A stretch of DNA of 64,000 nucleotides from Antarcticimicrobium luteum (GTDB taxonomy: Bacteria > Pseudomonadota > Alphaproteobacteria > Rhodobacterales > Rhodobacteraceae). The notes below the pieces were generated by a model that did not search any database, was not told the DNA's origin, and saw only the letters and a program-made list of their open reading frames with translations. Below, one piece after another: positions 37,048 through 46,991 of the stretch. The stretch is taken from positions 1-64,000 of the forward strand of contig NZ_SMUV01000066.1 of NCBI RefSeq assembly GCF_004358185.1, in the 5' to 3' direction. The first letter of the stretch is position 1, and every line of letters begins with the position of its first letter. A program made the position numbers and the translations under genes.

Positions 37048-37183
37048 GGCCCGTCTCGGAAACCCTCCGGGAGGCGGTTTCAGGGCCGAACTGGCGGGGG
37101 CCCGGGCAAGCGCAAAAAAGGCCGCGATTGTCCGGCGCCCAGGGTGTTGATCCGGCGTGTCGGGCAGAACAAACCACCTCACC

Positions 37184-37576
37184 TCACCGCGCCGCGCCGT
37201 AATGCTCCACAATGGCGGCCAGATCCTCCGGCGGGGTGTTGCTGCGCACGTAGGCGCAGGCGTTGGCACTGTGGGAAAAGATCGATCCGTCGGAAAAAAA
37301 GGTGCTGTCGGTGACAAAGACCACCCGTGTCTCCGGGCTGCGGTAGCTGGCGAAATCGGCCACCGCCAGCGCGCTGCCCGCCTCCAGGATGAGGTCCAGA
37401 ACGATGATGTTGAACTCCTCGGACTGAAGCGCGAGGATCGCCTCGCTTTGCGATCTGACCAAACGAACCTCGCCGCCCTGCCGGCGCAGATGCCGCGCCC
37501 AGAGCCCGCCCAGATCCGGATCGCCCTCGACGATCAGGATCCTCAGGATCCCGTCTGAAACGCGACCGGCCCCCAC
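37184..37576 (-). CDS. Receiver-only response regulator, atypical
   Basis: A 130-residue single receiver domain. The acidic N-terminal site reads VEGDPD, the phosphoacceptor is in IIVLDLIL, and the Thr is in VFVTDST. The usual lysine in the Y-x-x-K-P motif is missing: the stretch reads AYVRSNTP. There is no output domain, so it probably signals by protein contact. A GTG start at 37576 has GGAGG 6 bases upstream and was preferred; an ATG at 37600 lies on the other side of that site. It is divergent from cobC. Confidence 0.75.
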   Translation of the reverse strand: MGAGRVSDGILRILIVEGDPDLGGLWARHLRRQGGEVRLVRSQSEAILALQSEEFNIIVLDLILEAGSALAVADFASYRSPETRVVFVTDSTFFSDGSIFSHSANACAYVRSNTPPEDLAAIVEHYGAAR

Positions 37577-37715
37577 GCACAACCTCCGTTCTTTTGCCAT
37601 TTGAACACTAACGAGTTTTCGTGTTTTGTCCAAGCGGCGCGACCGCCCCGCTTGTGCCCCGGGGCAAAATCCGGTTGAAGCGGCGCGACACCCCCTCAGC
37701 CACCGGGTCCGCCAC

Positions 37716-38678
37716 ATGCCGCACCAAGCCCCAGCCCAGCCTCAGCCCGGCCGCGATCATGGCGGCGGGCTGGACGCCGCCATCGCCCGCCATGGCGGCA
37801 CGCGCGGCCAGTGGCTCGATCTGTCCACCGGCATCAACCCCGTTCCCTATCCGCTGCCGCCGGTCGCTGCGGCAGACTGGACCGCCCTGCCCGACCGCGC
37901 CGCGCAAACGGCGCTGACCGATGCCGCGCGCGCCTTTTGGCCCGTGCCCGGGGGCGCCGGAGTGCTGGCCGCGCCCGGCGCCTCGGCGCTGATCGCGCGG
38001 CTGCCGGCGCTGGCACCGCCGGGCCGGGTCCGGATCGACGCGCCCACCTACAACGAACATGCCGCCGGATTCGCCGCCATGGGATGGTCGGTCGTCGCCG
38101 GCGACCCGGCCGAGGCCCGGGTTCTGGTGCAGCCGAACAACCCCGACGGGCGTTTGCGGTACGCGCAGGAGGCCGACGCGCCGCTCACCATCATCGACGA
38201 AAGCTTCTGTGACATCTGCCCGGAGCAGAGCCTGATCGCGCTGGCCGACCGGCCCGGGGTGGTGGTGCTGAAAAGCTTTGGCAAGTTCTGGGGGCTGGCC
38301 GGGCTGCGGCTGGGATTTGCCATCGCCGCGCCGCAGACGATCGCGCGGCTGGCCGAGCTGCTGGGCCCCTGGCCGGTCTCCGGCCCGGCCATGCGGATCG
38401 GGGCGGCGGCGTTGCGCGATGGCCGCTGGGCCGAGGAGACCCGCGCACGGCTGGCCCGCGATGCCGTCAGGCTGGACGCGCTGATGATCGCGCGCGGCGC
38501 GGCTCTGGCAGGCGGCACCGATCTGTTCCGTCTCTACCGGGTCGCGGATGCGGCGGCCTGGCAAGACCGGCTGGCGCGGCAGCACATCTGGACCCGTGTG
38601 TTTCCCTATTCGTCGCAGCTGTTGCGGCTTGGTCTGCCCGCTGCCGGGGGTTGGGACAGGCTGGAGACGGCGCTGTGA
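37716..38678 (+). CDS. cobC: L-threonine-O-3-phosphate decarboxylase (cobalamin synthesis)
   Basis: A 320-residue fold-type I PLP enzyme of the CobC/CobD-Salmonella type, which gives (R)-1-amino-2-propanol phosphate for cobalamin's nucleotide loop. [13 protein letters not shown] is the family start, NNPDGR marks the PLP-binding region and the Schiff-base lysine is in [15 protein letters not shown] near residue 190. The start was set at the ATG of MPHQAP. It overlaps cobD by 4 bases, so the pair is coupled. Confidence 0.92.
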   Translation: MPHQAPAQPQPGRDHGGGLDAAIARHGGTRGQWLDLSTGINPVPYPLPPVAAADWTALPDRAAQTALTDAARAFWPVPGGAGVLAAPGASALIARLPALAPPGRVRIDAPTYNEHAAGFAAMGWSVVAGDPAEARVLVQPNNPDGRLRYAQEADAPLTIIDESFCDICPEQSLIALADRPGVVVLKSFGKFWGLAGLRLGFAIAAPQTIARLAELLGPWPVSGPAMRIGAAALRDGRWAEETRARLARDAVRLDALMIARGAALAGGTDLFRLYRVADAAAWQDRLARQHIWTRVFPYSSQLLRLGLPAAGGWDRLETAL

Positions 38679-39595
38679 GCACCGCCGCCCTGCTCGCCGC
38701 CGCGCTGCTGCTCGACGCGATGCTGGGCGAGCCCGCCTGGCTGTGGTCGCGGCTGCCGCATCCGGCGGTGCTGATGGGGCGCGCGGTGGCGGCGCTGGAC
38801 CACTGGCTCAACCGGGACGAGGCGCGGGGGATAAAGGGGGCGCTGGCGCTCGCGCTGCTGGCGCTGGGGGCGCTGACGCTGGGCCAGATCATCGGCTGGC
38901 TCGGGCCGGTGGCGGACCTGCTGACGGCGGCGGTCCTTCTGGCGCAGCGGTCCCTGGCGGAGCATGTGCGCGCCGTGGCCGGGGGGCTGCGCCAGTCCCT
39001 CCCCGCCGGGCGCGAGATGGTGGCCCGGATCGTCAGCCGCGACACCCGCGACATGGACGCGCCGCAAATCGCCCGCGCCGCCATCGAGAGCGCGGCCGAG
39101 AACCTCTCTGACGGGGTGATCGCGCCGGCCTTCTGGTTCCTGATATTGGGAACTCCGGGCCTCATTCTGTACAAGGCCGTCAACACAGCGGACAGCATGA
39201 TCGGCTACCGCACCCCCCGTTACGAGGCGTTCGGCAAGGCGGCGGCGCGCGCCGACGATCTGATGAACCTGATCCCGGCGCGGCTGACCGGGCTGCTGAT
39301 CGCGCTCTTTACCGGGCAGATGAGGCGCTGGTCCGGGATCGTCGCGGATGCGCGGCGGCACAAATCGCCCAATGCCGGCTGGCCCGAGGCGGCGATGGCC
39401 CGCGCGCTGGACGTGTCGCTGGCCGGGCCGCGCAGCTATGACGGGCGCATGCGCGATCTGCCCTGGGTCAACCGGGCCGGGCGCCGCCGCATCGGCGCCG
39501 CCGAGATCGAGGCCGCCACGCGTCTGCTCTGGCGGGTGTGGATGATTTTCCTGCTGCTGATTGTTGCCTGCGCGCTGTTGCTGCCGCTAAGATAG
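38675..39595 (+). CDS. cobD: Adenosylcobinamide-phosphate synthase
   Basis: A 306-residue membrane enzyme (CobD of Pseudomonas naming, CbiB elsewhere) that joins aminopropanol phosphate to adenosylcobyric acid. The N-terminal [27 protein letters not shown] and the later [30 protein letters not shown] are family-typical, with about five hydrophobic segments. The start is a GTG overlapping the cobC stop. Other cobalamin genes are not in the window and no cobalamin riboswitch was seen upstream. Confidence 0.93.
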   Translation: MSTAALLAAALLLDAMLGEPAWLWSRLPHPAVLMGRAVAALDHWLNRDEARGIKGALALALLALGALTLGQIIGWLGPVADLLTAAVLLAQRSLAEHVRAVAGGLRQSLPAGREMVARIVSRDTRDMDAPQIARAAIESAAENLSDGVIAPAFWFLILGTPGLILYKAVNTADSMIGYRTPRYEAFGKAAARADDLMNLIPARLTGLLIALFTGQMRRWSGIVADARRHKSPNAGWPEAAMARALDVSLAGPRSYDGRMRDLPWVNRAGRRRIGAAEIEAATRLLWRVWMIFLLLIVACALLLPLR

Positions 39596-39621
39596 GGTGA
39601 ATTTTCAAGGATATTGATTTC

Positions 39622-40791
39622 ATGCGTCTTTTCGCCCCCCTGATTGCCCTGTGCCTCGCCGTGCCCACCGCCCATGCGCAATGCGGCGGCCCATTCCCGG
39701 GCTTTGTCGAGGGCCTGAAATCCGAGGCTGTCGCCAAGGGCACCGACGCAGCCACCGTCAACGCCTTTTTCCGCTCGGTCCGGCAGGATCCCAAGGTGCT
39801 CAAGGCCGACCGGGCGCAGGGCGTGTTCCAGATGCCCTTCATCGAGTTTTCGCGCCGTCTGATCTCCAATAACCGGATCGACCGGGGGCGGGCGATGACC
39901 CGCAAATACGACACCGTCTTTGATCGGATCGAGCGCGAGTATGGCGTCTCGCGCGGGGTGCTGCTGGCGTTCTGGGCGTTCGAGACCGACTACGGCGGGT
40001 TCCAGGGCGATTTCAACACGCTGAACGCGCTGAGCACGCTGGCGCACGACTGCCGCCGCCCGCATATCTTCCGACCGCAGATCTTTGCCGCGCTGGAGCT
40101 TTACAAGCACGGCGATTTCGACCCCGCCACCACCACCGGCGCCTGGGCCGGCGAGATCGGCATGGTGCAGATGCTGCCGCGCGACATTCTGCAAAACGGG
40201 ATCGACGGCGATGGCGACGGCCATGTGCGGCTGAAAACCTCGGCCCCCGATGCGCTGATGTCGGGGGCCAAGATGCTGTCGCATCTGGGCTGGCGCGCCG
40301 GCGAGCCCTGGTTGCAGGAGGTGCGGGTGCCGGGCAATCTCGACTGGTCGCTGACCGGCCCGGGCCAGACCCTGACGGTGGCGCAGTGGCAGCGGATGGG
40401 CATTCGGCCGCGCGAGGGGGACCTGGCCAGTGGCGGGCTGCCCGCCTCGATCATCCTGCCGCAGGGGCGCAAGGGGCCGGCCTTTATCGCCTATCCCAAT
40501 TTCCAGGTCTATTTCGAGTGGAACCAGAGTTTCACCTATGTTCTGACCGCCGCCTATTTCGCAAACCGGCTGGAAGGCGCGCAGGTCTATGACGCGGGCG
40601 ATCCCGAACCGGGGCTGACCGGGGCGCAGATGAAAGAGCTGCAGCGCCGGCTAGCGGCCCGGGGCCATGACGTGGGCAAGGTCGACGGCATCCTCGGCGC
40701 CGGCACCCGCGCGGCGGTACAGGCGGAACAGAAGCAGCTGGGCCTGCCGGCAGACGCCTGGCCCACGGCGGCGCTGTTGCAGCGGCTGTGA
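39622..40791 (+). CDS. Lytic murein transglycosylase with peptidoglycan-binding domain
   Basis: A 389-residue exported enzyme of the MltB/SLT_2 family that cleaves glycan strands of peptidoglycan with formation of 1,6-anhydromuramic ends. A signal peptide ends near AHAQCGG. The catalytic glutamate is in AFWAFETDYGGFQGDFNTL. The last 60 residues, with LQRRLAARGHDVGKVDGILGAGTR, form a PG_binding_1 domain. It starts 26 bases after cobD but is unlikely to be functionally linked. Confidence 0.93.
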   Translation: MRLFAPLIALCLAVPTAHAQCGGPFPGFVEGLKSEAVAKGTDAATVNAFFRSVRQDPKVLKADRAQGVFQMPFIEFSRRLISNNRIDRGRAMTRKYDTVFDRIEREYGVSRGVLLAFWAFETDYGGFQGDFNTLNALSTLAHDCRRPHIFRPQIFAALELYKHGDFDPATTTGAWAGEIGMVQMLPRDILQNGIDGDGDGHVRLKTSAPDALMSGAKMLSHLGWRAGEPWLQEVRVPGNLDWSLTGPGQTLTVAQWQRMGIRPREGDLASGGLPASIILPQGRKGPAFIAYPNFQVYFEWNQSFTYVLTAAYFANRLEGAQVYDAGDPEPGLTGAQMKELQRRLAARGHDVGKVDGILGAGTRAAVQAEQKQLGLPADAWPTAALLQRL

Positions 40792-40850
40792 GGCGCTGAA
40801 ACCCGCCCCAGCGGCGATGACCCTAAAAGCACATCATTGGTTGCCGGCGT

Positions 40851-40874
40851 CCCCTCTCCCATCAAGGGAGGGAC
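40851..40874. repeat. REP-like hairpin
   Basis: CCCCTCTCCC and GGGAGGG form an imperfect hairpin in the 124-bp convergent gap. No second copy was seen in the window. Confidence 0.4.
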
Positions 40875-40915
40875 CGGGTGCGGGCAGAGGATCGGCGGCG
40901 CGCTGCGCCGATGGC

Positions 40916-41272
40916 TCAGTTCCCGATCCCCAGCTCGAACTTGAACGGCAGCCGCTTGCCGCCCTCGGTGACCAGCAGGCGCATCTGACCGTCCTTGAGA
41001 AAGACGTCACAGCGCCCGGCCCCCTCGCCCGAGGAAATGCAAAGCCGCCCGTCGGGAAGCAGAATGAACGCCCCGAAATGGGTCGGGCCACCGGGATCGG
41101 AGGGCCGCCGCACCGATCCGTCCGGGGAAAAGCGGGGTTTTTCAGGGTCGAAGAACTTTGGATTGAACCCGGTAAAGAGCCCCTCGAAATCTTCTTCGGG
41201 CCAATCCCACCCCTGCGCCGAAAGCGCCGGCGCGCAAAGCAGGAGACTCAGGCAGAGAGGAATGCGGATCAT
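40916..41272 (-). CDS. Exported hypothetical protein
   Basis: A 118-residue protein with a clear signal peptide (MIRIPLCLSLLLCAPALSA). The mature part has WDWPEEDFEGLF, a proline- and glycine-rich stretch and two cysteines, in LCISSGEG and RCDVF, that could form a disulfide. I do not recognise a family. It lies downstream of smc on... the same minus strand order is smc first, then this gene, with a 59-base gap, so cotranscription is possible but no link in function is evident. Confidence 0.7.
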   Translation of the reverse strand: MIRIPLCLSLLLCAPALSAQGWDWPEEDFEGLFTGFNPKFFDPEKPRFSPDGSVRRPSDPGGPTHFGAFILLPDGRLCISSGEGAGRCDVFLKDGQMRLLVTEGGKRLPFKFELGIGN

Positions 41273-41331
41273 GGTCCACCATAGGGGCCAGACACAGGAT
41301 TAGGCGAGCGAAATTGCGCGCTTGCGTCAAT

Positions 41332-44300
41332 TCACGCCACCAGGGACTCGGCCTTTTTCAGATCCACCGAAACCAATTGCGATACGCCCTGTTCCTGCAT
41401 GGTGACACCGAACAGCCGGTCCATCCGGCTCATGGTCACCGCGTGGTGGGTGATGATCAGAAACCGCGTGTCGGTCTGGCGGCACATCTCGTCCAGCAGA
41501 TCGCAGAACCGTGTCACGTTGGCGTCGTCCAGCGGGGCGTCGACCTCGTCGAGCACGCAGATCGGCGCCGGGTTGGCTAGGAACACCGCAAAGATCAGCG
41601 CCAGCGCGGTCAGCGTCTGTTCGCCCCCCGACAGCAGCGACAGGGTCGACAGCTTCTTGCCCGGCGGCTGGCACATGATTTCCAGCCCGGCCTCGAGCGG
41701 ATCGTCGCTCTCGACCATGACCAGGTTCGCCTCGCCGCCGCCGAAGAGGTGCCGGAACAGCAGGGAAAAGTTGCTGTTGACCTGTTCAAAGGCGGTCAGC
41801 AGCCGTTCGCGCCCCTCGCGGTTCAGCCCGGAGATACCGCTACGCAGGGTCTTGATCGCCTCTTCCAGATCGATTTTTTCGGCCGACAGGGTGTCGAACT
41901 CTTCCTGCACCTCGCGGGCGTCCTCCTCGGCGCGCAGGTTGACCGCGCCCAGGGCGTCCCGCTGACGTTTGTAGCGGTTCACATCCCCCTCGAGTATATC
42001 CGAGCCGGGCATCTGATCGGGGGTGACCCCCAGTTGTTCGAGAAGCTGCTCGGGGCCTATCTGCATGTCCTCGGCGATGCGCTCGGCGGCGGCCTGCACG
42101 GTTTCACGGGCGGCCTCCATCCGCGCCTCGGCGGCGGCGCGGGCCTCACGCGCGTCGGAGGCGTGCCGCTCGGCGTCGCGCTCGGCCTGGATCGCTGCGC
42201 GCTGAGCGGCCTCGCCGGTGGCCAGCGCATCGGCGGCCGCGCTGCGGCGCGCCTCGGCCTGGGCGGAGGCCTCGGCCAGTTCCTCACGCTTTTCGGCGAT
42301 CTGCTCGGGCACAGCGCGGGCGTCGTCCAGTTCCTCTTCCGAACTCTGCTTGCGCTCGGCCAGCTCGGCGATGCGCCGTTCGGCGGTGTCGAGCCGGTGT
42401 TTCCAGCCGCTGATCTCCTTGGCGACCTCCTGCTGGCGTTTCAGCCGTGCCTCGCCCTCGCGGCGCAGCTCGTCATGGGCCGAGCGGCGGGTCAACATGG
42501 TGATGCGGGCGGCCTCGACGGTCTGCCTGATCGCCTCGACCTGGGCGCGGGCGCTGTCCAGATCGCCCAGATCGGCCAGCCCGGCCTCGGCCTCGCGCAG
42601 TTGGACGCGGGCGGCCATCGCATCCTCTTTGTGGCGGGTGACGGCAAGCCCGAGGTTCTCCAGCCGGCCGCCGGCCAGGTTGCGCTCGGCCTCGGCGCGG
42701 CTGAGGGCGCGGGCGGCCTCGGCGACGCGCTGATCGGCGGCGCGGCGGGCGTCGCGGGCCGCCTTGTCGGCCTCGGTCACCTCGGTCAGCTTGCGGCTGA
42801 GGCTTTCATGGGCGGCGCGGGTTCCCTCGGCGCGGGCGGTGACCTGCTCCAGCTCCTGCTTCAGCGCCTCGAGCCGATTCAGCTGCTCCAGGCGCAGCGC
42901 GGCGGCAGAGGGGGCATCCTCCGCCCAGGCGCGGAACCCGTCCCAGCGCCACAGATCGCCCTCCAGCGTGACCAGCCGCTGGCCGGGTTTCAGAAGCGGT
43001 TGCAGGCGCGGCCCGTCCTCGGCCTCGATCACCCCGATCTGACCGATGCGCCGGATCAGAACCTCCGGTACGGTCACGTAATTGGCCAGCCCCACCACAC
43101 CTTCGGGCAGTTCCTGTCCGGCGCCGTAGCCGGGCAGCGCCGTCCAGCCGGAGGGGCCGTCCTCCTCGACCACCGGGGCGCGCAGATCGTCGGCCAGCGC
43201 GGCACCCAGCGCCTTTTCATAGCCCGGCGTCACCCGCAGAAGGTCGAGCACCTGGCCCCCCTCGGCGGTGTCGCGGGCGACCAGTTTGGCCAGCGCCTGG
43301 GTCTCGGCGCGCAGTGCGCCGGCCTCGCCCTCGGCCTCGGATCGCTGCGCCCGTGCCTCCGCCTCGCGGGCCTGGGTATCGGTGCGCATCTCGTCGGCGG
43401 CGGCCAGCGCCTCTTCGGCGGCCTCGGCGGCCTCCTGCGCCTCTTCGGCGGCCTCCTGCGCCGCCTCGAAGGCCTCGTCGGCCCCGCGCAGCGCCTGGTC
43501 CGCCTCGCCCGCCGCCTGGCGCGCCTTGTCCTCTTCGGCCTCGGAGCGGGCCAGCATCCTGCGGCTGTCCTCAAGCAGGCGTTGCGCCGACTGGTGGCGG
43601 GCGGCCAGCCGCGCCACGTCCTCGGTCACCTGGCTGAGGTGTTCCTCGCGGTCCTGCAGGACCGAGGCCGCCTCATGCGACAGGTCCGCCGCCTCGGAGA
43701 GCTTCTCGCCATGTCCAGCGCCGGCCTTGGCCAGCTCGCGCGCCTCCCATTCCAGCCGCTCGATGGTCTCGCCGGCGTCGCGGTTCAGCCCGGTCTCGCG
43801 GTCGATGTCGCGGCCGAGCTGGTCGATTCGGGCGGTCAGCGTCTCGATGGTCTTACGCGCGCGGGCCTCTTCGTCGCTCAGCGTGTCACGCTCCACCTGC
43901 AGGCGTTGCAGGACGGCGGCCGCGATCGCCTCTTCCTCGCGCAGCGCAGGCATCGCCTCGTCGGCGCCGGCGCGGGTGCGGGCGGCCTGCTGGGCGGTGG
44001 CCTCGGCGCCGGCGGCTTCGGTGGTGCGCTCGCGCAGCACGGTTTCGGCCGCCGCGCGGGCCTCGTCCGCCTCGCGCCAGCGCCGATAGAGCAGCATCCC
44101 CTCGGCCAGCCGGAGTTGCGATCCGATCTCGCGATAGCGCGCCGCCTGCCGGGCCTGGCGCGCCAGTTGTCCGAGCTGGGTGGCGAGCTGTTCCAGCACG
44201 TCATCGACCCGGGTCAGATTGGTCTCGGTCGCGCGCAGTTTCAACTCGGCCTCGTGGCGACGCTGATAGAGGCCGGAGATGCCCGCCGCCTCCTCCAGGA

Positions 44301-44787
44301 TGCGGCGGCGCGACTTGGGCTTGGCGTTGATCAGCTCGGCGATCTGGCCCTGCCGCACCAGCGAGGGCGAATGCGCGCCGGTCGAGGCGTCGGCGAACAG
44401 CATCTGCACATCGCGCGCGCGCACGTCCTTGCCGTTGGTCTTGTAGGCGCTGCCGACGTCGCGGGTGATGCGGCGGACGATCTCCAGCGTGTCGCTGTCG
44501 TTGAAACCCGCCGGCGCAAGCCGTTCGGAATTGTCGATATGCAGGCTGACCTCGGCAAAGTTGCGCGCGGGCCGGCTGCCGGAGCCGGCAAAGATCACGT
44601 CCTCCATGCCGGAGCCGCGCATCGCCTTGGCCCGGGTCTCGCCCATCACCCAACGCAGTGCCTCGAGCAGGTTCGACTTGCCGCAGCCGTTCGGCCCGAC
44701 AACCCCTGTCAGCCCCTCGGCGATCATCAGGTCGGTCGGGTCAACGAAGCTTTTGAAGCCGGTCAGTCTGAGCTTGGTAAAGCGCAA
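41332..44787 (-). CDS. smc: Chromosome segregation protein SMC
   Basis: A 1151-residue SMC ATPase, the core of bacterial condensin. The N-terminal Walker A is VGPNGCGKSNLLEALRWVMGE near residues 30-50; two long coiled coils rich in Ala, Glu and Arg flank a hinge around residues 500-650; the C-terminal head has the signature LSLLSGGEQTLTALAL and Walker B VLDEVDAPLDD. The length is usual. ScpA and ScpB are not in the window. The coiled-coil repeats make the opposite strand an almost continuous open frame, which is not a gene. Confidence 0.97.
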   Translation of the reverse strand: MRFTKLRLTGFKSFVDPTDLMIAEGLTGVVGPNGCGKSNLLEALRWVMGETRAKAMRGSGMEDVIFAGSGSRPARNFAEVSLHIDNSERLAPAGFNDSDTLEIVRRITRDVGSAYKTNGKDVRARDVQMLFADASTGAHSPSLVRQGQIAELINAKPKSRRRILEEAAGISGLYQRRHEAELKLRATETNLTRVDDVLEQLATQLGQLARQARQAARYREIGSQLRLAEGMLLYRRWREADEARAAAETVLRERTTEAAGAEATAQQAARTRAGADEAMPALREEEAIAAAVLQRLQVERDTLSDEEARARKTIETLTARIDQLGRDIDRETGLNRDAGETIERLEWEARELAKAGAGHGEKLSEAADLSHEAASVLQDREEHLSQVTEDVARLAARHQSAQRLLEDSRRMLARSEAEEDKARQAAGEADQALRGADEAFEAAQEAAEEAQEAAEAAEEALAAADEMRTDTQAREAEARAQRSEAEGEAGALRAETQALAKLVARDTAEGGQVLDLLRVTPGYEKALGAALADDLRAPVVEEDGPSGWTALPGYGAGQELPEGVVGLANYVTVPEVLIRRIGQIGVIEAEDGPRLQPLLKPGQRLVTLEGDLWRWDGFRAWAEDAPSAAALRLEQLNRLEALKQELEQVTARAEGTRAAHESLSRKLTEVTEADKAARDARRAADQRVAEAARALSRAEAERNLAGGRLENLGLAVTRHKEDAMAARVQLREAEAGLADLGDLDSARAQVEAIRQTVEAARITMLTRRSAHDELRREGEARLKRQQEVAKEISGWKHRLDTAERRIAELAERKQSSEEELDDARAVPEQIAEKREELAEASAQAEARRSAAADALATGEAAQRAAIQAERDAERHASDAREARAAAEARMEAARETVQAAAERIAEDMQIGPEQLLEQLGVTPDQMPGSDILEGDVNRYKRQRDALGAVNLRAEEDAREVQEEFDTLSAEKIDLEEAIKTLRSGISGLNREGRERLLTAFEQVNSNFSLLFRHLFGGGEANLVMVESDDPLEAGLEIMCQPPGKKLSTLSLLSGGEQTLTALALIFAVFLANPAPICVLDEVDAPLDDANVTRFCDLLDEMCRQTDTRFLIITHHAVTMSRMDRLFGVTMQEQGVSQLVSVDLKKAESLVA

Positions 44788-44934
44788 GGGCGGGCCATCG
44801 TGATTCCAGTTGAACCCGAAATGTGGCGCTTGGGGCCGCGCCGAGTCAACGGGGTTGCCGCTGTATCTGGCGTGAGCGGTGTATTTATCCCCAATATATT
44901 GACGAAATTGCGGGTGACTTGCGCGACGCTCCGC

Positions 44935-45342
44935 CTACTGGGCCACCGACCGGGCCGCCGATTCCGCAGGCAGGCAGCGATAGGCGGGAACTGCCGCCCC
45001 GCCCGGAGACACCCGCCGGCAGGCGCGATCCACCCGCACCATCGGTTGGCGGTGGCCCGGACAGTCCAGCCAGCCGGTCGCCTGTGCCTGATCGCCCAGA
45101 ACCGGGGTCACCGAACACCCGCTGACCAGCGCCATCGCCAGCCCGGCGCGATACCGAATCGGCTCGAACCGGGGGGCGTATTCCGGGCTCACCCGGATCG
45201 CCTCGGCCAGCTTTCTCCGCACCCGAACGTCAAAAATGCTGCCGTTGACTGCGATCCGGGTCGCGGGCACGGCGCGGAAATGGGGACCGGGGGCATTGCA
45301 TCCCATCAGCAACGCAAGGGAAATCAGGCTGGCAAACCGCAT
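44935..45342 (-). CDS. Predicted lipoprotein, hypothetical
   Basis: A 135-residue protein with a lipoprotein signal: MRFASLISLALLMGC, where LMGC is a lipobox, so Cys15 should be acylated. The mature part holds further cysteines and no family I recognise. The start was set at the ATG giving the clean signal. It sits between smc and the divergently read FadR-type regulator without an operon partner. Confidence 0.72.
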   Translation of the reverse strand: MRFASLISLALLMGCNAPGPHFRAVPATRIAVNGSIFDVRVRRKLAEAIRVSPEYAPRFEPIRYRAGLAMALVSGCSVTPVLGDQAQATGWLDCPGHRQPMVRVDRACRRVSPGGAAVPAYRCLPAESAARSVAQ

Positions 45343-45492
45343 GGCCGGAGTATGCCACGACACGTCTTAACCGTGTCTTTCCAGCCGCCGGCCCCGGGAG
45401 CGGGCCGCAGGCAGCCGTTCCGACAAACCCGATTGCTGTTGAGAGACGCCGGGCGCGGCCCTATAACGCCATATACCCAACCGGAAGTCCCG

Positions 45493-46278
45493 ATGCCCTT
45501 TCAAAAGGTCCAGCCCGAGAAACTGTCCACCTCGGTCGTGCGCCAGATCGAGAAGCTGATCCTGCGCGGCATCCTGCGCCCGGGTGAACGGCTGCCGTCC
45601 GAGCGGGATCTGGCCGACAGGCTGGGCGTGTCGCGTCCGTCGCTGCGCGAGGCGGTGGCTGAGCTTCAGGACGAGGGGCTTCTGACCACCCGGGCCGGGT
45701 CCGGCATCTATGTGGCCGATGTTCTGGGGTCGGCCTTTTCGCCGGCCCTGATCCGTCTGTTCGGCACCCATGACGAGGCGGTGTTCGACTATCTTTCGTT
45801 CCGCCGCGACATGGAGGGGCTGGCGGCCGAGCGCGCCGCACGGCTGGGTTCGGAAAGCGATCTCAAGGTCATCCGGGCGATCTTCGACAAGATGGAGGCG
45901 GCGCAGAACCGGCCCAACAACGCCGAGGAAGAGGCCCGTCTGGACGCGCAGTTCCACTCGGCCATCATCGATGCCAGCCACAACGTGGTGATGCTGCACA
46001 TGATGCGCTCGATGTACGACCTGCTGCGGCAGGGGGTGTTCTACAACCGTCAGGTGATGTTCAAGCAGCGCACCTCTCGGGCGGCTCTGCTGGACCAGCA
46101 CCGGGCGATCAACACCGCGTTGCAGGCACGCGATCCCGCCGGCTCCCGGGCCGCGGTCGAGGCGCATCTGGACTATGTCCAGGGGTCACTGGAGGATCAG
46201 CGGCGCGCCGAGCGCAACGAGGCGATCGCCCGGCAGCGACTGCAACGGGAAACCGGGCGCGACCGCAAGCGCGTCTGA
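45493..46278 (+). CDS. FadR-subfamily GntR transcriptional regulator
   Basis: A 261-residue regulator. The N-terminal winged helix is unmistakable: GERLPSERDLADRLGVSRPSLREAV near residues 36-60, then LQDEGLLTTRAGSGIYVAD. The C-terminal FCD domain follows, with metal-binding histidines in LDAQFHSAII and LLDQHRAI. PdhR-like proteins of this type answer to pyruvate, lactate or other organic acids; the ligand here is unknown. It is convergent with the ATP synthase F0 operon and shares a terminator with it. Confidence 0.9.
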   Translation: MPFQKVQPEKLSTSVVRQIEKLILRGILRPGERLPSERDLADRLGVSRPSLREAVAELQDEGLLTTRAGSGIYVADVLGSAFSPALIRLFGTHDEAVFDYLSFRRDMEGLAAERAARLGSESDLKVIRAIFDKMEAAQNRPNNAEEEARLDAQFHSAIIDASHNVVMLHMMRSMYDLLRQGVFYNRQVMFKQRTSRAALLDQHRAINTALQARDPAGSRAAVEAHLDYVQGSLEDQRRAERNEAIARQRLQRETGRDRKRV

Positions 46279-46370
46279 GAGAGTGGCCCGACAGGTCGGC
46301 GACCGGGCCCCTCTCCTGCAAGATCCACCGCACAAGGCGTGGCGATGCCGGGGGGCCGGGCGCCGGAAAA

Positions 46371-46397
46371 GAAAAACCCGGCCAGAGGCCGGGTTTT
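46371..46397. terminator. Bidirectional terminator between the regulator gene and atpF
   Basis: AAAACCCGGCC and GGCCGGGTTTT form a perfect 11-bp stem with a 3-nt loop, giving a T run on both strands. Confidence 0.92.
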
Positions 46398-46425
46398 CAG
46401 TTTTCTGCGATACTGCAAGCCGCGT

Positions 46426-46986
46426 TCAGTGCAGCTTGGCCTCCACATCGGCGATGGCCGCGTCGATCAGCCGGTTGCCTTCGGCGGCGGTCATCTGCTT
46501 GGTGATCACCGAATTGGCGGCCGCGACAGCGATGGTCACGGCCTGATCGCGCACCTCTTTGACCGCGGCGGCCTGGGCCGAGGCGATCTGATCCTCGGCG
46601 GCGGCCAGACGGCGGGTGATGGAGGCCGCCAGATCGGCCTTGGCCTGCTCTGCGGCGGCGGCGGCGTCGGTCCTGGCGTGCGCCACGATCCGGTCGGCCT
46701 GCTCCTGCACTTCCTTCTGCTTGCGCTCGTAGGAGGCCAGCAGCGTCTGTGCCTCTTCGCGCAGGGCGCGGGCCTCGTCCAGCTCGGACTTGATGCCCGC
46801 AGCGCGGGTATCCAGCGCGCCGCCGATCATGCCCGGAACCTTGAAGTAGAACAGGACCCCGACAAAGACGATGAAGGCGAGCAGCACAACGAAGTTGGTG
46901 TTGTGCAGCGAAAAGAACGGGCCGGAGGCGGCCAGCGCGGGGCTGGCAAAGCCGAGGCTGAGGATGAGGGCGGTCAAATTGCGCAT
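46426..46986 (-). CDS. atpF: ATP synthase F0 subunit b
   Basis: A 186-residue peripheral-stalk subunit. It has one N-terminal membrane segment ([21 protein letters not shown]) and a long charged helix with the usual heptads. A short hydrophobic stretch precedes it. It joins F1 to the a subunit as a heterodimer with b', whose gene is 5 bases upstream. Last gene of the F0 operon. Confidence 0.93.
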   Translation of the reverse strand: MRNLTALILSLGFASPALAASGPFFSLHNTNFVVLLAFIVFVGVLFYFKVPGMIGGALDTRAAGIKSELDEARALREEAQTLLASYERKQKEVQEQADRIVAHARTDAAAAAEQAKADLAASITRRLAAAEDQIASAQAAAVKEVRDQAVTIAVAAANSVITKQMTAAEGNRLIDAAIADVEAKLH

Positions 46987-46991
46987 CTGTC

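Noticed and set aside
37577-37715. Cobalamin riboswitch before cobC
   Set aside because: The gap to the start is too short and lacks the B12-box pattern.
40851-40874. Possible REP repeat family
   Set aside because: Only one copy was noticed in 64 kb, so a repeat family cannot be supported from this window.
41749-45492. Very long open frame on the plus strand opposite smc, running into the FadR-type gene
   Set aside because: It is the antisense of SMC coiled-coil codons at high GC. Its translation is low-complexity Gly/Leu/Arg without any motif; only the last 261 codons (from 45493) are a gene.
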